64,000 nt of DNA from Clostridia bacterium (GTDB taxonomy: Bacteria > Bacillota > Clostridia > UBA1212 > UBA1255). Location of the stretch: positions 28,596 through 92,595 of the forward strand of contig JAFWZX010000001.1 in NCBI GenBank assembly GCA_017517275.1, given 5' to 3'. The stretch's first letter is position 1, and each line of letters begins with the position of its first letter. Made by a program: the position numbers and the translations under genes. Shown in pieces: positions 8,205 to 17,186 of the stretch. The notes beneath the pieces are model-generated. The model had not been told where the DNA came from. It did not search any database and saw nothing but the letters and a program-made list of their open reading frames with translations.

Positions 8205-10106
8205 TCACGACCTATACAAAATAATCTTACTGGAGTGTTTCTCAGGCATATTCATAACAAAACCGTCTTCGATAAGTGACTTGCCTGTAATTACACGTTC
8301 TTCTTTCGTGTCAATATCGGTGAAAGTATACGTGCGATCAGCTTCAATGCCGCCAAGTTCGAAAACAGAAGTAACACAAGTAGAATTTCTTCTGCGAAAT
8401 ACCATAATCATACCATCATGGCCTTCCGGACGGTCGTACTGGTATGCATTCCAACCTGTATGCAAATGTGACCAACCACTATTTTCCAAAGGATAGAAGT
8501 CACATGAGAAATACGGACGAATCAAGAAATATTCATTGCATCTGTCTGCCATCCACTGGAATTCCTCGTCAGAAGGAGTAGGGTTATTTACGTTCCACCA
8601 GCTGCCAACGTAAGCTGCAGCGTAGGTAGTACGCGTTCCGTAAGTATCGTTCTTACGCTTGCAGGCACCTCCTGAATACGGCAGGAATCTGTTGATACCA
8701 AAAGCCTGTGCCTGCAGAATATCAGGATCGCGGTTAGTATCACATAGAGCGTCTGTTCTCCAAATCGGCACACTTCTTGCCATCATTTCAATATCAATTC
8801 TACGTCCGCCGGCAGCACAGTTGTCAATAACAAGATCCGGATATTTTGCGAGCAAATCATCCCATAAACGATACAGATTCATTATGTATTTAATCTCATG
8901 AATACCTATTCTCTCCTTCTCGTCTGCCATACGCCAAGATCTAAGAGGCGGCATATTGAAGTCCTGTCTGTAGCATTTGATATCAAAATCATCAATGAAT
9001 TTGCAAAGCATATTGAAAAGATACTCTCTTACCTCGTCTTGTTCTAACTTAATAAGGAGGTAGAAGCCGTCTGCAGGATAGAACCAATCAGGATGCTGTT
9101 CAACAAGTTCTGTTCCCGCATGGCCTCTTTCCGGTTCAAACCAGAGTAAAAACTTTAGGCCTGATTTCTTTACTTCGGCTAAAACGTCTTTCAACCCGTC
9201 AGGATGCTCATCTTTACGTACAAACCAGTTACCTACCTGTTTATACCATTCTGCAAAACTTGGTTTTGTAGAATTACCGTACCAACCTGCATCAATCCAA
9301 TAATACTCCGCATTAACTCCATGTTCACGGAAGTTTTTAATATGATGAATGTGCTTTTCCGTTGTCATACCAATACCCTCTAAGCTGAACGGAGGATATT
9401 CAGGCGCTTGACCTTTTCCTATCGGTGAAACACAATTTTTAACAAATCGTCTGAATTTGTTACTGCCGTCTACTTGTTTACCATAGTATTCAAGCAATAC
9501 GATTGACGAAGTCCTTATTCTCTCGCCGGGATGAAGCTTAAACGCCGTTTCCTCAAGACCTGTTCTGATTCTGATTAAATCATCTGCACGCGAGAATATT
9601 GCTTTCCATTGGCCGGTCCAACCGATCGCTGCAATCATTCCGTGTCCCATTGGAGAATATATATCAAAGAAAGGGAACCAAGTGTCACTTGAACGACCAA
9701 ATTTTGGAGTATAAGTGCAAGACTTTCCGGAAGGCATAGGAACCTCATGAGTAGAATATTCCATAGCGGTTCTTTCGTCTGACTCATAGCTTGTATTGCC
9801 CATGGTAGCAAGCAAAGTAACAGGCGGATATGCCGGAGCCGGCTTGCCATCTTCGCGAATCTGAATATCCCAGTCGCAATCACAGTCCATAAGCTCGCTG
9901 ATAACGCCTGTGTCTTTATCTCCTTTATTTTCCAGATAAAGCATCCAGCGAACTGCGTCGTACTCTTTAAACTCTTCTACGTGAAGCTCAACACAAAGGC
10001 CATCTGCAAACTCAAAGCTGTGGCCATACGGAGTCTTGGTTATTCTGGCATCTGTCAGAGTACAAGGCTCACCATTATACTTAAATGAGAAATTCGGTAC
10101 AAACAT
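8205..10106 (-). CDS. Alpha-galactosidase, glycoside hydrolase family 36
   Basis: A retaining alpha-galactosidase of 633 residues without a signal peptide, so it acts inside the cell. The beta-sandwich N-terminal domain is followed by a TIM barrel with LLWFEPERGHAGTE, the nucleophile D382 in CYRQDFN, and the likely acid/base D452 in WRTDALCD. The usual KWD around the nucleophile is replaced by RQD, which points to a less studied subgroup whose exact substrate may differ. The ATG at 10106 has AGGTGG eight bases upstream; the GTG at 10118 in the same frame overlaps that site and is not preferred. The transporter gene follows directly. Confidence 0.85.
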   Translation of the reverse strand: MFVPNFSFKYNGEPCTLTDARITKTPYGHSFEFADGLCVELHVEEFKEYDAVRWMLYLENKGDKDTGVISELMDCDCDWDIQIREDGKPAPAYPPVTLLATMGNTSYESDERTAMEYSTHEVPMPSGKSCTYTPKFGRSSDTWFPFFDIYSPMGHGMIAAIGWTGQWKAIFSRADDLIRIRTGLEETAFKLHPGERIRTSSIVLLEYYGKQVDGSNKFRRFVKNCVSPIGKGQAPEYPPFSLEGIGMTTEKHIHHIKNFREHGVNAEYYWIDAGWYGNSTKPSFAEWYKQVGNWFVRKDEHPDGLKDVLAEVKKSGLKFLLWFEPERGHAGTELVEQHPDWFYPADGFYLLIKLEQDEVREYLFNMLCKFIDDFDIKCYRQDFNMPPLRSWRMADEKERIGIHEIKYIMNLYRLWDDLLAKYPDLVIDNCAAGGRRIDIEMMARSVPIWRTDALCDTNRDPDILQAQAFGINRFLPYSGGACKRKNDTYGTRTTYAAAYVGSWWNVNNPTPSDEEFQWMADRCNEYFLIRPYFSCDFYPLENSGWSHLHTGWNAYQYDRPEGHDGMIMVFRRRNSTCVTSVFELGGIEADRTYTFTDIDTKEERVITGKSLIEDGFVMNMPEKHSSKIILYRS

Positions 10107-10142
10107 TATAAATACCACCTTTCTTTTTTTTCAATTTCGCGC

Positions 10143-10171
10143 ATACTATCACAAAACATTGAAAAAGTAAA
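10143..10171 (-). promoter_or_regulatory. Promoter of the alpha-galactosidase gene
   Basis: On the minus strand TTTACT (10171-10166) and TAGTAT (10148-10143) are separated by 17 bases, 37 bases before the ATG. A reasonable but not perfect sigma-A promoter. Confidence 0.5.
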
Positions 10172-10196
10172 TAACTATGCACCATTATTTCACGGC

Positions 10197-11336
10197 TTAT
10201 TTTCTTTTTCTTACAACTATTTTATTTATAAGCGGCTTCTTTATTTCTACCGCGATAAAAGGACATAATTCCTGGCAACAAAAGCATCTTATGCAACCGC
10301 CAAGGTCTACCACAGCCTTTTTATTTTCATCAAGCCGTATCACTTTTGCAGGACATGACCTTACGCACTCTCCGCATCCTCTGCATTTATTCTTGTGAAA
10401 AACAGGCCGCGGCTTCATAATCTTTGTTAAAAATTTTCCTAATATACCGTCAACGTAGTGAAGGCGTTTCATTTCGTCATTATACTTCACAACAAACTTA
10501 GGGCACTTTATTTGATCTCCCTGTACGTCAATGCCGCCAACGTCGGCGCAAACAAGTTGTCTTTCAAAAGCTTGCCTGAAAATAGGAACCCTCGATGGAT
10601 TGCAATTAATAATGTCCATTCCTACCATATCCACCTCATAGGCATCACATCCGGACAGAATCGCGCCTATTTCAATCGGTTCACCTGCAGTAGGGCCGTC
10701 TTTGTGCATTCCCACTACGGCATCCAATATATTCAAATCAGGCTTTACGCTTTGATGAATGTCGATAATGCAATCTGCAAAGTCAGAATATTCCGACATA
10801 TTGAAGTGATACTCCGCCTTCTCAAGCCCGGCAATAGCACCAAACATGTTCTTCACTGCACCGGTATAAACCATCATTCCGTGGGTTTTTAGCTTTGCAA
10901 TGTTTATGATAACGTCAGCTTTGGCAAGTGGCGTAATAACGTTTAATTTTTTCAGATTTTTAGCGTTGGTATTGTCAATTTCTGTAACTGAAAGGTCGTA
11001 ATTAAGCTCTGCTCCCGCTCTTTTGGCAGCATCTTCAATACCGGATACACGGTATTGACCCTTTAGCAGTGCCTTTTCGTACATGCCGCCGGGACTCTCC
11101 GCAACAACTACGTGTGCTCCGTTGCGGCGGCACACTTCGCAAACGGCCCAAACTAAAGAAGGGTGTGTGGTTGCGGCCTCCTCGGGCTTTTTCTTGCTTA
11201 CAATATTTGGCTTTATAACAACCTTAACCCCCGGTCTTGCAAACTTTTCAATTCCGCCGTGTGCAGTAAATAGTTCTGTGACCTTTTTAAGAATTATTTC
11301 TTCATCATACGTATTGCACTGCTGAACAAGAACCAT
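10197..11336 (-). CDS. DUF362 protein with C-terminal 2[4Fe-4S] ferredoxin domain
   Basis: Residues 1 to about 290 match the DUF362 family, with VVIKPNIVSKKKPEEAATTHP and VVVAESPGG near the N-terminus and INIAKLKTHGMMVYTGAVKNMFG in the middle. The C-terminus holds two cysteine clusters, CRGCGECVRSCP and CIRCFCCQELCP, that would bind two [4Fe-4S] clusters. The biochemical role of the family is not established; electron transfer to an unknown partner is likely. It starts one base after the rdgB stop and is the last gene of the cvpA-ruv operon. Confidence 0.85.
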   Translation of the reverse strand: MVLVQQCNTYDEEIILKKVTELFTAHGGIEKFARPGVKVVIKPNIVSKKKPEEAATTHPSLVWAVCEVCRRNGAHVVVAESPGGMYEKALLKGQYRVSGIEDAAKRAGAELNYDLSVTEIDNTNAKNLKKLNVITPLAKADVIINIAKLKTHGMMVYTGAVKNMFGAIAGLEKAEYHFNMSEYSDFADCIIDIHQSVKPDLNILDAVVGMHKDGPTAGEPIEIGAILSGCDAYEVDMVGMDIINCNPSRVPIFRQAFERQLVCADVGGIDVQGDQIKCPKFVVKYNDEMKRLHYVDGILGKFLTKIMKPRPVFHKNKCRGCGECVRSCPAKVIRLDENKKAVVDLGGCIRCFCCQELCPFIAVEIKKPLINKIVVRKRK

Positions 11337-11337
11337 A

Positions 11338-11973
11338 TCAGATAATTTCCTTTAACTTTTCAACTGCATTCACAAGCGCTCTTCCTCTGTGGCTGATCTC
11401 ATTTTTTAATTCTGCGCTCATTTGGGCAACGGTCATGTGGTATTCCGGAATGTACAACACAGGATCATATCCAAAGCCGCCCTCTCCTGCAGGTACGCGC
11501 GCGATACGTCCTTCAAGGTAACCGAGAGCTTCTATATCATAAGTGCTACCGTCCTTGACAACCTTTACGGCTATGGCGCAAACGAATCTGGCCGTTCTGC
11601 CACTTTCCGGAACATCATGCATAACCCGAAGAAGTTTATTTACGTTTGCAATATCATCATGGTCATAACCCTCATCATCTGCATATCTTGCAGAATATAC
11701 ACCCGGTTCTCCATTTATGTAATCAACACAAAGACCTGAATCATCTGCCAATATTATACAGTCACCGATATCTCGGCAAGCTTCCCGGTAGAGACTGTTT
11801 ACTTTAATCCATGCATTCTCAGCAAATGTCTCGCCTGTTTCCTCAGGATCAAAATCAGGAACGAGATTTTTAGCCGGTATCACTTCTACCGGGCATATGT
11901 TGGTGAAAATCTGCTGAAACTCTCTTAATTTATTTTTATTTCCAGTAGCCGCAATCAGCTTTATTTTTTCCAT
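11338..11973 (-). CDS. rdgB: XTP/dITP diphosphatase (RdgB/HAM1)
   Basis: The enzyme removes dITP, dXTP and related non-canonical nucleotides from the pool, preventing their use by DNA polymerase. The 211-residue protein shows AATGNKNKLREF at the N-terminus, LADDSGLCVDYINGEPGVYSAR, GEGGFGYDPVLYIPEY and the C-terminal NEISHRGRAL, all diagnostic. The ATG at 11973 has AAGGGTGG five bases upstream; the GTG three codons earlier lies inside that site. The gene sits among recombination genes, so the operon groups DNA-maintenance functions. Confidence 0.95.
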   Translation of the reverse strand: MEKIKLIAATGNKNKLREFQQIFTNICPVEVIPAKNLVPDFDPEETGETFAENAWIKVNSLYREACRDIGDCIILADDSGLCVDYINGEPGVYSARYADDEGYDHDDIANVNKLLRVMHDVPESGRTARFVCAIAVKVVKDGSTYDIEALGYLEGRIARVPAGEGGFGYDPVLYIPEYHMTVAQMSAELKNEISHRGRALVNAVEKLKEII

Positions 11974-11985
11974 ATTAACCACCCT

Positions 11986-13242
11986 TTAACCTAACACTTT
12001 AAAAACCTTACCAAGAATGTCATTTTCAGGCACAAAACCTAACATACGGCTGTCGGTACTGTGATTACGGTTGTCTCCCATAACAAAAACGTGGTCTTCG
12101 GGGACTTCAACACCTTCGTGCAGGGCAATCAACCAATCATTCGCTTCAAAATCAGCGCCTGGTATGGGATATAAAGGATTCTCATCAGGATTAACGTAAT
12201 TTTCCGAAACCTTTTCGTCGTTAACGTATACGCCGTCTTCTGCAAGACGGATAACGTCTCCTTCTACCGCGATGATTCTTTTTATATAGTATTTCTTAGG
12301 CGGAGCAACCTTGAAAACAGCTTGCGTTATCACGTTATATTGAAAAGACTCCTTTATGTCCGTCAAAAAAGTCCTGTCTGTCATTTCAGAATCAAAGACA
12401 ATAATATCTCCCCTGTCCGGATCACCGAAAATGTACGGCAGGCGCGACATGCACACTCTTTCTCCACCCTGGTACGTTTGTCTCATAGATATCCCTGATA
12501 CTTGGCTTATTCTAAATACGTAGGTATTGATAATAATAGCTATAACCAAAGCAGCGACTATAGTAAGCAGCCAGCTGACTAATTCTCTTGCAAATTTATT
12601 CTTTATCAAATATTTTTTTTGTGCTTCCTTTTCTAATTCAAGCCCGGCCGCTATCGATTGATAATTTTTCAATGTGGCATTTGAAATTTTTTCATTATTT
12701 TTCTTTTTTATTTCTATGCGAGCTTTATAATCTGAAAAAGACAGAACACAACCGCAATATTTCTGTCTGTACATGCCAAGCGATTGAGCTTCCTTCTGTC
12801 CTTCACGATATACTGCTCTGAAATCGTCATAGTAGAATTTCACCCCATATTTTTCTGCCATTTCTTCACAGATCTGAATAAGCAGATCATGGTTCTGATA
12901 AGGGCTTACGAGCAACGTGGTAGTAAAATGTGTAAATCCGTTTTCTGCAGCGAATTTTGCCGTAGCTTCTATTCTGCGTCTGTAACACATTTCACAGCGA
13001 TTACCTTTTTTTTCATTAAACTCCAGCCAGCTTTTAATATCATACTCGCTTTCGAGATTCAATGCGATTCCCTTCTTTGCGCAGGCCTGGCTGGTGCTGT
13101 ACAATCTTCGGGCAAATTCTTCCTTCGGATGAATATTCGGGTTGTAATAATAGCCCTGAATATTACAGTCAACTTTTTCTTTAATTTTGTCTATAACCTT
13201 TAAGCTGCACGGACCGCAGCAAATGTGAAGTAATAATCTCAT
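11986..13242 (-). CDS. Fusion of epoxyqueuosine reductase QueH with signal peptidase I
   Basis: One uninterrupted frame of 418 residues codes for two enzymes. Residues 1 to about 180 are QueH-like: HICCGPC (C8, C9, C12), NRCEMCYRRR (C83, C86) and KYCGC (C163, C165) are the metal-binding cysteines that reduce epoxyqueuosine in tRNA. A charged linker leads to a membrane helix at about 221-241, followed by signal peptidase I boxes: SGISMRQT with the catalytic S252, YIKRIIAVEGD with the general base K321, and MGDNRNHSTDSR. The proline usually found in SMxPT is glutamine here. The start overlaps the ruvC stop as ATGA. QueH would face the cytoplasm and the peptidase the outside. I know of no functional link between the two; the joined frame could reflect fusion of neighbouring genes. 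Confidence 0.88.
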   Translation of the reverse strand: MRLLLHICCGPCSLKVIDKIKEKVDCNIQGYYYNPNIHPKEEFARRLYSTSQACAKKGIALNLESEYDIKSWLEFNEKKGNRCEMCYRRRIEATAKFAAENGFTHFTTTLLVSPYQNHDLLIQICEEMAEKYGVKFYYDDFRAVYREGQKEAQSLGMYRQKYCGCVLSFSDYKARIEIKKKNNEKISNATLKNYQSIAAGLELEKEAQKKYLIKNKFARELVSWLLTIVAALVIAIIINTYVFRISQVSGISMRQTYQGGERVCMSRLPYIFGDPDRGDIIVFDSEMTDRTFLTDIKESFQYNVITQAVFKVAPPKKYYIKRIIAVEGDVIRLAEDGVYVNDEKVSENYVNPDENPLYPIPGADFEANDWLIALHEGVEVPEDHVFVMGDNRNHSTDSRMLGFVPENDILGKVFKVLG

Positions 13243-13724
13243 ATTTTACGTGCTCCTCTATATCCGTAAGCGTGACTAATTGCAATAGCAACTGCATCTG
13301 CCGCGTCATCCGGTTTAATAATTTTATCTAATTTTAAAATAATTTTTACCATTTGCTGAACTTGATTCTTGTCAGCTCTGCCATATCCTGCCACCGATTG
13401 TTTTACCTGCAGCGGCGTATATTCATATACCGGTACGTTGTTATGTGTTGCAGCCAGAACGGCAACGCCTCTTCCCTGTGCTACCATAATAGCGGTTTTT
13501 TGATTACTGTTAAAAAAAAGTTCCTCTATGGCAAAAGCCTCCGGTTTATATTTTTTTATAAGATCAGACAGCTCATTATATATTTTTTCACACCTTTCGG
13601 TGAAAAGTTCCCCTGCCTTAGTACTTATACAGCCTGCTTCAAGAAGCTTCATTTTACTTTTATCAACTTCTATTATTCCATAGCCAGTAAGCGCAAAGCC
13701 GGGATCCACACCAAAAATAATCAT
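13239..13724 (-). CDS. ruvC: Holliday junction resolvase RuvC
   Basis: RuvC cuts Holliday junctions moved by RuvAB. The 161-residue protein has the RNase H-like fold signature [13 protein letters not shown] with D7, EELFFNSN with E67, and the pair D140/D143 in PDDAADAVA, giving the four acidic residues of the active site. ATGA overlaps join it to ruvB (13721-13724) and to the QueH-LepB gene (13239-13242), so translation is coupled along the cluster. Confidence 0.96.
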   Translation of the reverse strand: MIIFGVDPGFALTGYGIIEVDKSKMKLLEAGCISTKAGELFTERCEKIYNELSDLIKKYKPEAFAIEELFFNSNQKTAIMVAQGRGVAVLAATHNNVPVYEYTPLQVKQSVAGYGRADKNQVQQMVKIILKLDKIIKPDDAADAVAIAISHAYGYRGARKI

Positions 13725-14728
13725 TCTTCGCCTCCGGTATAGGGAATATTTAAATGCTTGTATGCGTTGGGCATTGCAATTCTGCCTCTTGGAGTCTTGC
13801 TTATAAAGCCCAGCTGAATAAGATACGGTTCGTATACGTCTTCAATGGTGGTGGCTTCCTCTCCGGTTGCCGCAGCTAACGTATCAAGACCCACAGGTCC
13901 GCCACTGAATTTATATATAATGCTCTCAAGAACGTTTCTGTCTACGTGGTCAAGTCCCAAGGCGTCAACCTCGAGAGCATTTAGCGCCATGTCGGAAATT
14001 TCCTTTGTAATCACACCGCTTCCCTTTATCTGAGCAAAGTCCCTGACTCGCCTGAGAAGTCTGTTTGCAATACGAGGAGTTCCCCTTGATCTTCTTGCGA
14101 TCTCAACAGCTCCTGCCTTTTCAATTTGAATATGTAATATCCCGGCGGATCGAAGGACAATCCTTGTCAATTCTTCCGTATTGTACATTTGAAGTCTGCT
14201 GATAACACCGAATCTGTCTCTAAGCGGTGCAGTAAGTAAACCGGCTCTTGTGGTAGCCCCTACTAACGTAAACTTAGGAAGATCAATTCTCAAAGATCTT
14301 GCCGCAGGACCTTTCCCCATAACTATATCAAAGGCAAAATCTTCCATTGCCGGATATAAGATTTCCTCAACCGACCTATTTAATCTATGAATCTCATCAA
14401 TGAAAAGAACGTCATTTTCTTCAAGATTGGTCAATATTCCTGCCAAATCACCGGCCTTTTCAATAGCAGGGCCTGTAGTAATTCTCAGATTAACTCCCAT
14501 TTCAGAGGCAATTATGCCGGCCAGTGTTGTTTTACCTAAACCGGGCGGGCCGTATAAAAGAACGTGGTCAAGCGGTTCGGAGCGCATTTTAGCAGCCTCG
14601 ATGAATACAGATAGGTTATTTCGTACCTTCTCCTGTCCAACGTACTCTGTAAAAGTTTTCGGTCTAAGAGACAGCTCATCGCTATCATCAAGGGTGTAGA
14701 CTTCACTTACAAGCCTGTCTTCACTCAT
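13721..14728 (-). CDS. ruvB: Holliday junction branch migration ATPase RuvB
   Basis: The hexameric motor that drives branch migration. The 335 residues contain Walker A GPPGLGKT (60-67), Walker B FIDEIH (D111, E112), the sensor region [10 protein letters not shown], and the C-terminal winged-helix with [10 protein letters not shown], all typical of RuvB. Length is normal. It begins 25 bases after ruvA and overlaps ruvC by four bases. Confidence 0.97.
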   Translation of the reverse strand: MSEDRLVSEVYTLDDSDELSLRPKTFTEYVGQEKVRNNLSVFIEAAKMRSEPLDHVLLYGPPGLGKTTLAGIIASEMGVNLRITTGPAIEKAGDLAGILTNLEENDVLFIDEIHRLNRSVEEILYPAMEDFAFDIVMGKGPAARSLRIDLPKFTLVGATTRAGLLTAPLRDRFGVISRLQMYNTEELTRIVLRSAGILHIQIEKAGAVEIARRSRGTPRIANRLLRRVRDFAQIKGSGVITKEISDMALNALEVDALGLDHVDRNVLESIIYKFSGGPVGLDTLAAATGEEATTIEDVYEPYLIQLGFISKTPRGRIAMPNAYKHLNIPYTGGEE

Positions 14729-14753
14729 CTTATCGCTCCCATCTCATACTCAA

Positions 14754-15359
14754 TTAAAAAGCGTGCTTTAATGCGCTTTTTACAATTTCCTCAAGGGTCA
14801 TCCCCTCTTTGTATACTTTATTAACAGCCTTTGAGGCTTCTGCCGACGAATACCCCAATACCATCAGAGCAGATATCGCTTCATGACTGGCAGACATACC
14901 TGATACAGTTTGCAAGTCATTGGCAGCTTGCTCTTCCACATTTTGACTATTGAGTTCCTTTGCCACTTTATCTTTTAATTCAAGAACAATTCTCTGTGCT
15001 AATTTAGGACCAACACCTTTTGTCTGACTGATTTTTTTATAGTCACCGGTAGCTACAGCCAGGCTGAAAGAAGACGGATCCAAAGTTGCTACGATGGCAA
15101 TGCCTACCTTCGGTCCTACGCCGCTTACAGATATTACCATAAGATACATAGACAATTCTTCTCTGGAAGCAAAGCCAAACAGGGAAATATCATCTTCTCT
15201 CACACTCATATACGTATAAAGCGTTACGGTCTCACCTACGTTTCCGATGCGTGACATGGTATTGAGCGATACGTAGACTTTAAAGCCTACTCCGCCTACG
15301 TCTATCACGCAGTAAGCTGCACTTTTATATTGTAAAACTCCTTTAATATACTCGAACAT
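14754..15359 (-). CDS. ruvA: Holliday junction DNA helicase subunit RuvA
   Basis: RuvA binds the four-way junction and loads RuvB. The 201 residues begin with the OB-fold domain MFEYIKGVLQYK and contain the helix-hairpin-helix stretches SVSGVGPKVGIAIV and TKGVGPKLAQRIVLELKDK, followed by the flexible linker and the RuvB-binding C-terminal domain (ISALMVLGYSSAEASKAV). AAGGTGG precedes the ATG. Confidence 0.96.
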   Translation of the reverse strand: MFEYIKGVLQYKSAAYCVIDVGGVGFKVYVSLNTMSRIGNVGETVTLYTYMSVREDDISLFGFASREELSMYLMVISVSGVGPKVGIAIVATLDPSSFSLAVATGDYKKISQTKGVGPKLAQRIVLELKDKVAKELNSQNVEEQAANDLQTVSGMSASHEAISALMVLGYSSAEASKAVNKVYKEGMTLEEIVKSALKHAF

Positions 15360-15392
15360 TTTGCCACCTTTTCACAGAAAAAATCAAAACAA

Positions 15393-15875
15393 TTACGGAA
15401 TATGCTCCATTATAATCTGGATGAAATTCTTGTCATAGAAGAATTTTGCAATCCTCGTTTGTTCAACGGCATGTATAACATTTGAAAAGAACGACTGCGA
15501 GCTGAACATGTGAAGCAGAATCACAATCACAAAAATCAACAAAAATCCCTGGGCGAGTCCTATAAGCAAGCCACCGAAAGAATCCAACTGTCTGATAATA
15601 GGCAGATGATGTAGCGCTTGAATAAATCTTCTCAATATCATAATGCCGATACAACATAAAATAAATAAAACGATGAAAGCAATTGACTTTGCCTGGAACT
15701 CATCTTCCACACCCAGCTTAGTAACGATAAAGCTTAATTTAGCCGCAAACAAGCTTGAGGCAACAATACAAATCAACAGCGACGTCATATCTAAAACAGA
15801 TAGCATCAAGCCTCTTTTTAGTCCAATAACCGCGAATACGGCAATTATTACAATAACACACACATCAAGTAACAT
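15393..15875 (-). CDS. CvpA family membrane protein
   Basis: A 160-residue protein with four predicted membrane helices, beginning MLLDVCVIVIIAVFAVIGLKRG and carrying the family-typical glycine-rich second helix region FGGLLIGLAQGF. CvpA proteins are linked to colicin V production in E. coli and to envelope stress in other bacteria, but their activity is not known. It starts two bases after the upstream gene and precedes ruvA, as seen in other Clostridia. Confidence 0.82.
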   Translation of the reverse strand: MLLDVCVIVIIAVFAVIGLKRGLMLSVLDMTSLLICIVASSLFAAKLSFIVTKLGVEDEFQAKSIAFIVLFILCCIGIMILRRFIQALHHLPIIRQLDSFGGLLIGLAQGFLLIFVIVILLHMFSSQSFFSNVIHAVEQTRIAKFFYDKNFIQIIMEHIP

Positions 15876-15877
15876 TC

Positions 15878-17125
15878 TTATTCTCCTTCATACGAAACAC
15901 AAGCAAGCATGCTGTCCCCCTGAACAAGCAATACTTTATCACCTATATACGATATACTCTTTACGTCAAAATTTGATTCATACTTTCCGATAATTCTTGC
16001 TTTATTATCAAACATATAAACAAATCTCTCTGTAAAAAGCGATACAGTCTGTCCGTTGGCAATTATACCATTAATATTCCCGGTAATTCCAAATTTATAT
16101 ATTTCCTGACCGTTACTGTCGTAATACATCACGGTTGAAATATTATCTTCCGTATCATTGTTTGCCTTCCTGTATGCGGCAATACAGTATTTGTTTCCCA
16201 TAGAAACAATATCTACCAGTTCTGTAGCCTTTCCCTGTCTTTCCCACACGGTCACTGTCTTATCACTGTCACTCGAGGCTGTAATTTCTTTTCTCATCAT
16301 CACGAGCTTATCGCTATTTGCCATAAAAAGACTACTTTTCCCTGTGAAAAGCGCTTTGACATATATGTTATCATCAAACAACTGTGTTGCATATTCACTG
16401 CCATCTTCCGCTTTAAGAAAACATACTGTACCGCGTACCGAATTAACATCCGTATACATACCTGTTATCGCAATTTGGGAAGACGATGCGGCAACACATA
16501 TGCTGTGATAAGAAACAAATTTCCTGGTATATTTTACCGTAGGCTCTCCTTTGGCAAGCAAAGCCAGGGACACTTCCGACACAGCAGAAGTGAAATCATC
16601 AGAGTCATGTATAATAAAGAGCTTTTTGAGGTCTTTGCTTACAAAAACGCCACGCACAACCTTATCAAAGTTATACTTCCATGCAATGCCTGCAGAATCG
16701 AAGGCCCAGATAAGATGCCCGTCTACGTTTGTCAGAATAACAAAATCTCCGTAGCTTTGCAGTATTGGATTATCAAAAGCGCATTGGATGTTCCATTTCC
16801 ATATGCCGTCTTCTGAATATCCGGTAACACCGTTTTCATCGTAAATAATTATTGTATCCCTTGTTGAAGTGCAGATACTTGATACGCTCACAACACAATC
16901 AAGTTCCCTGCCTACAGGCCTTACTTCTACGTACCTTTTTGCCCCCACACAATCCAGGAAAAATTCATAACCGCCTGTTATCATAGAAATAACAACAGCA
17001 AGAAATATTACTGCAGCGATTGCCACAGTAATAAACCCGACGCGTCTTTTTTTCTTGTTATTCTTAACGTTGCGAGCTTCTTGACTATCTATAATTTTAC
17101 GGCTTGAATCTTCTTTTTCCGGCAT
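15878..17125 (-). CDS. DUF5711-like membrane-anchored beta-propeller protein
   Basis: From the ATG at 17125 the protein has 415 residues. A basic cytoplasmic segment ending NNKKKRR is followed by one membrane helix (VGFITVAIAAVIFLAVVISM) and a large outside domain made of repeated beta strands of the PQQ/WD type, e.g. GVTGYSEDGIWKWN, GHLIWAFDSAGIAWKYN, GQEIYKFGITGNINGI. It resembles the DUF5711 family of Clostridia; function is unknown. The ATG has GGGGA eight bases upstream. The GTG at 17152 is in frame but would lie almost at the start of the transcript from the -10 at 17163, so it is not preferred. Confidence 0.65.
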   Translation of the reverse strand: MPEKEDSSRKIIDSQEARNVKNNKKKRRVGFITVAIAAVIFLAVVISMITGGYEFFLDCVGAKRYVEVRPVGRELDCVVSVSSICTSTRDTIIIYDENGVTGYSEDGIWKWNIQCAFDNPILQSYGDFVILTNVDGHLIWAFDSAGIAWKYNFDKVVRGVFVSKDLKKLFIIHDSDDFTSAVSEVSLALLAKGEPTVKYTRKFVSYHSICVAASSSQIAITGMYTDVNSVRGTVCFLKAEDGSEYATQLFDDNIYVKALFTGKSSLFMANSDKLVMMRKEITASSDSDKTVTVWERQGKATELVDIVSMGNKYCIAAYRKANNDTEDNISTVMYYDSNGQEIYKFGITGNINGIIANGQTVSLFTERFVYMFDNKARIIGKYESNFDVKSISYIGDKVLLVQGDSMLACVSYEGE

Positions 17126-17157
17126 AAACCAAATCCCCGTTTTTATTCTCACCTTGT

Positions 17158-17186
17158 ATTATACACCATAATTTAAAATTAGTCTT
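17158..17186 (-). promoter_or_regulatory. Probable promoter of the DUF5711-cvpA-ruv-queH/lepB-rdgB operon
   Basis: TATAAT at 17163-17158 is preceded by TG and, 17 bases upstream, by AAGACT (a poor -35) within the end of the upstream gene. It would serve the eight closely spaced genes down to 10197. Confidence 0.45.
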
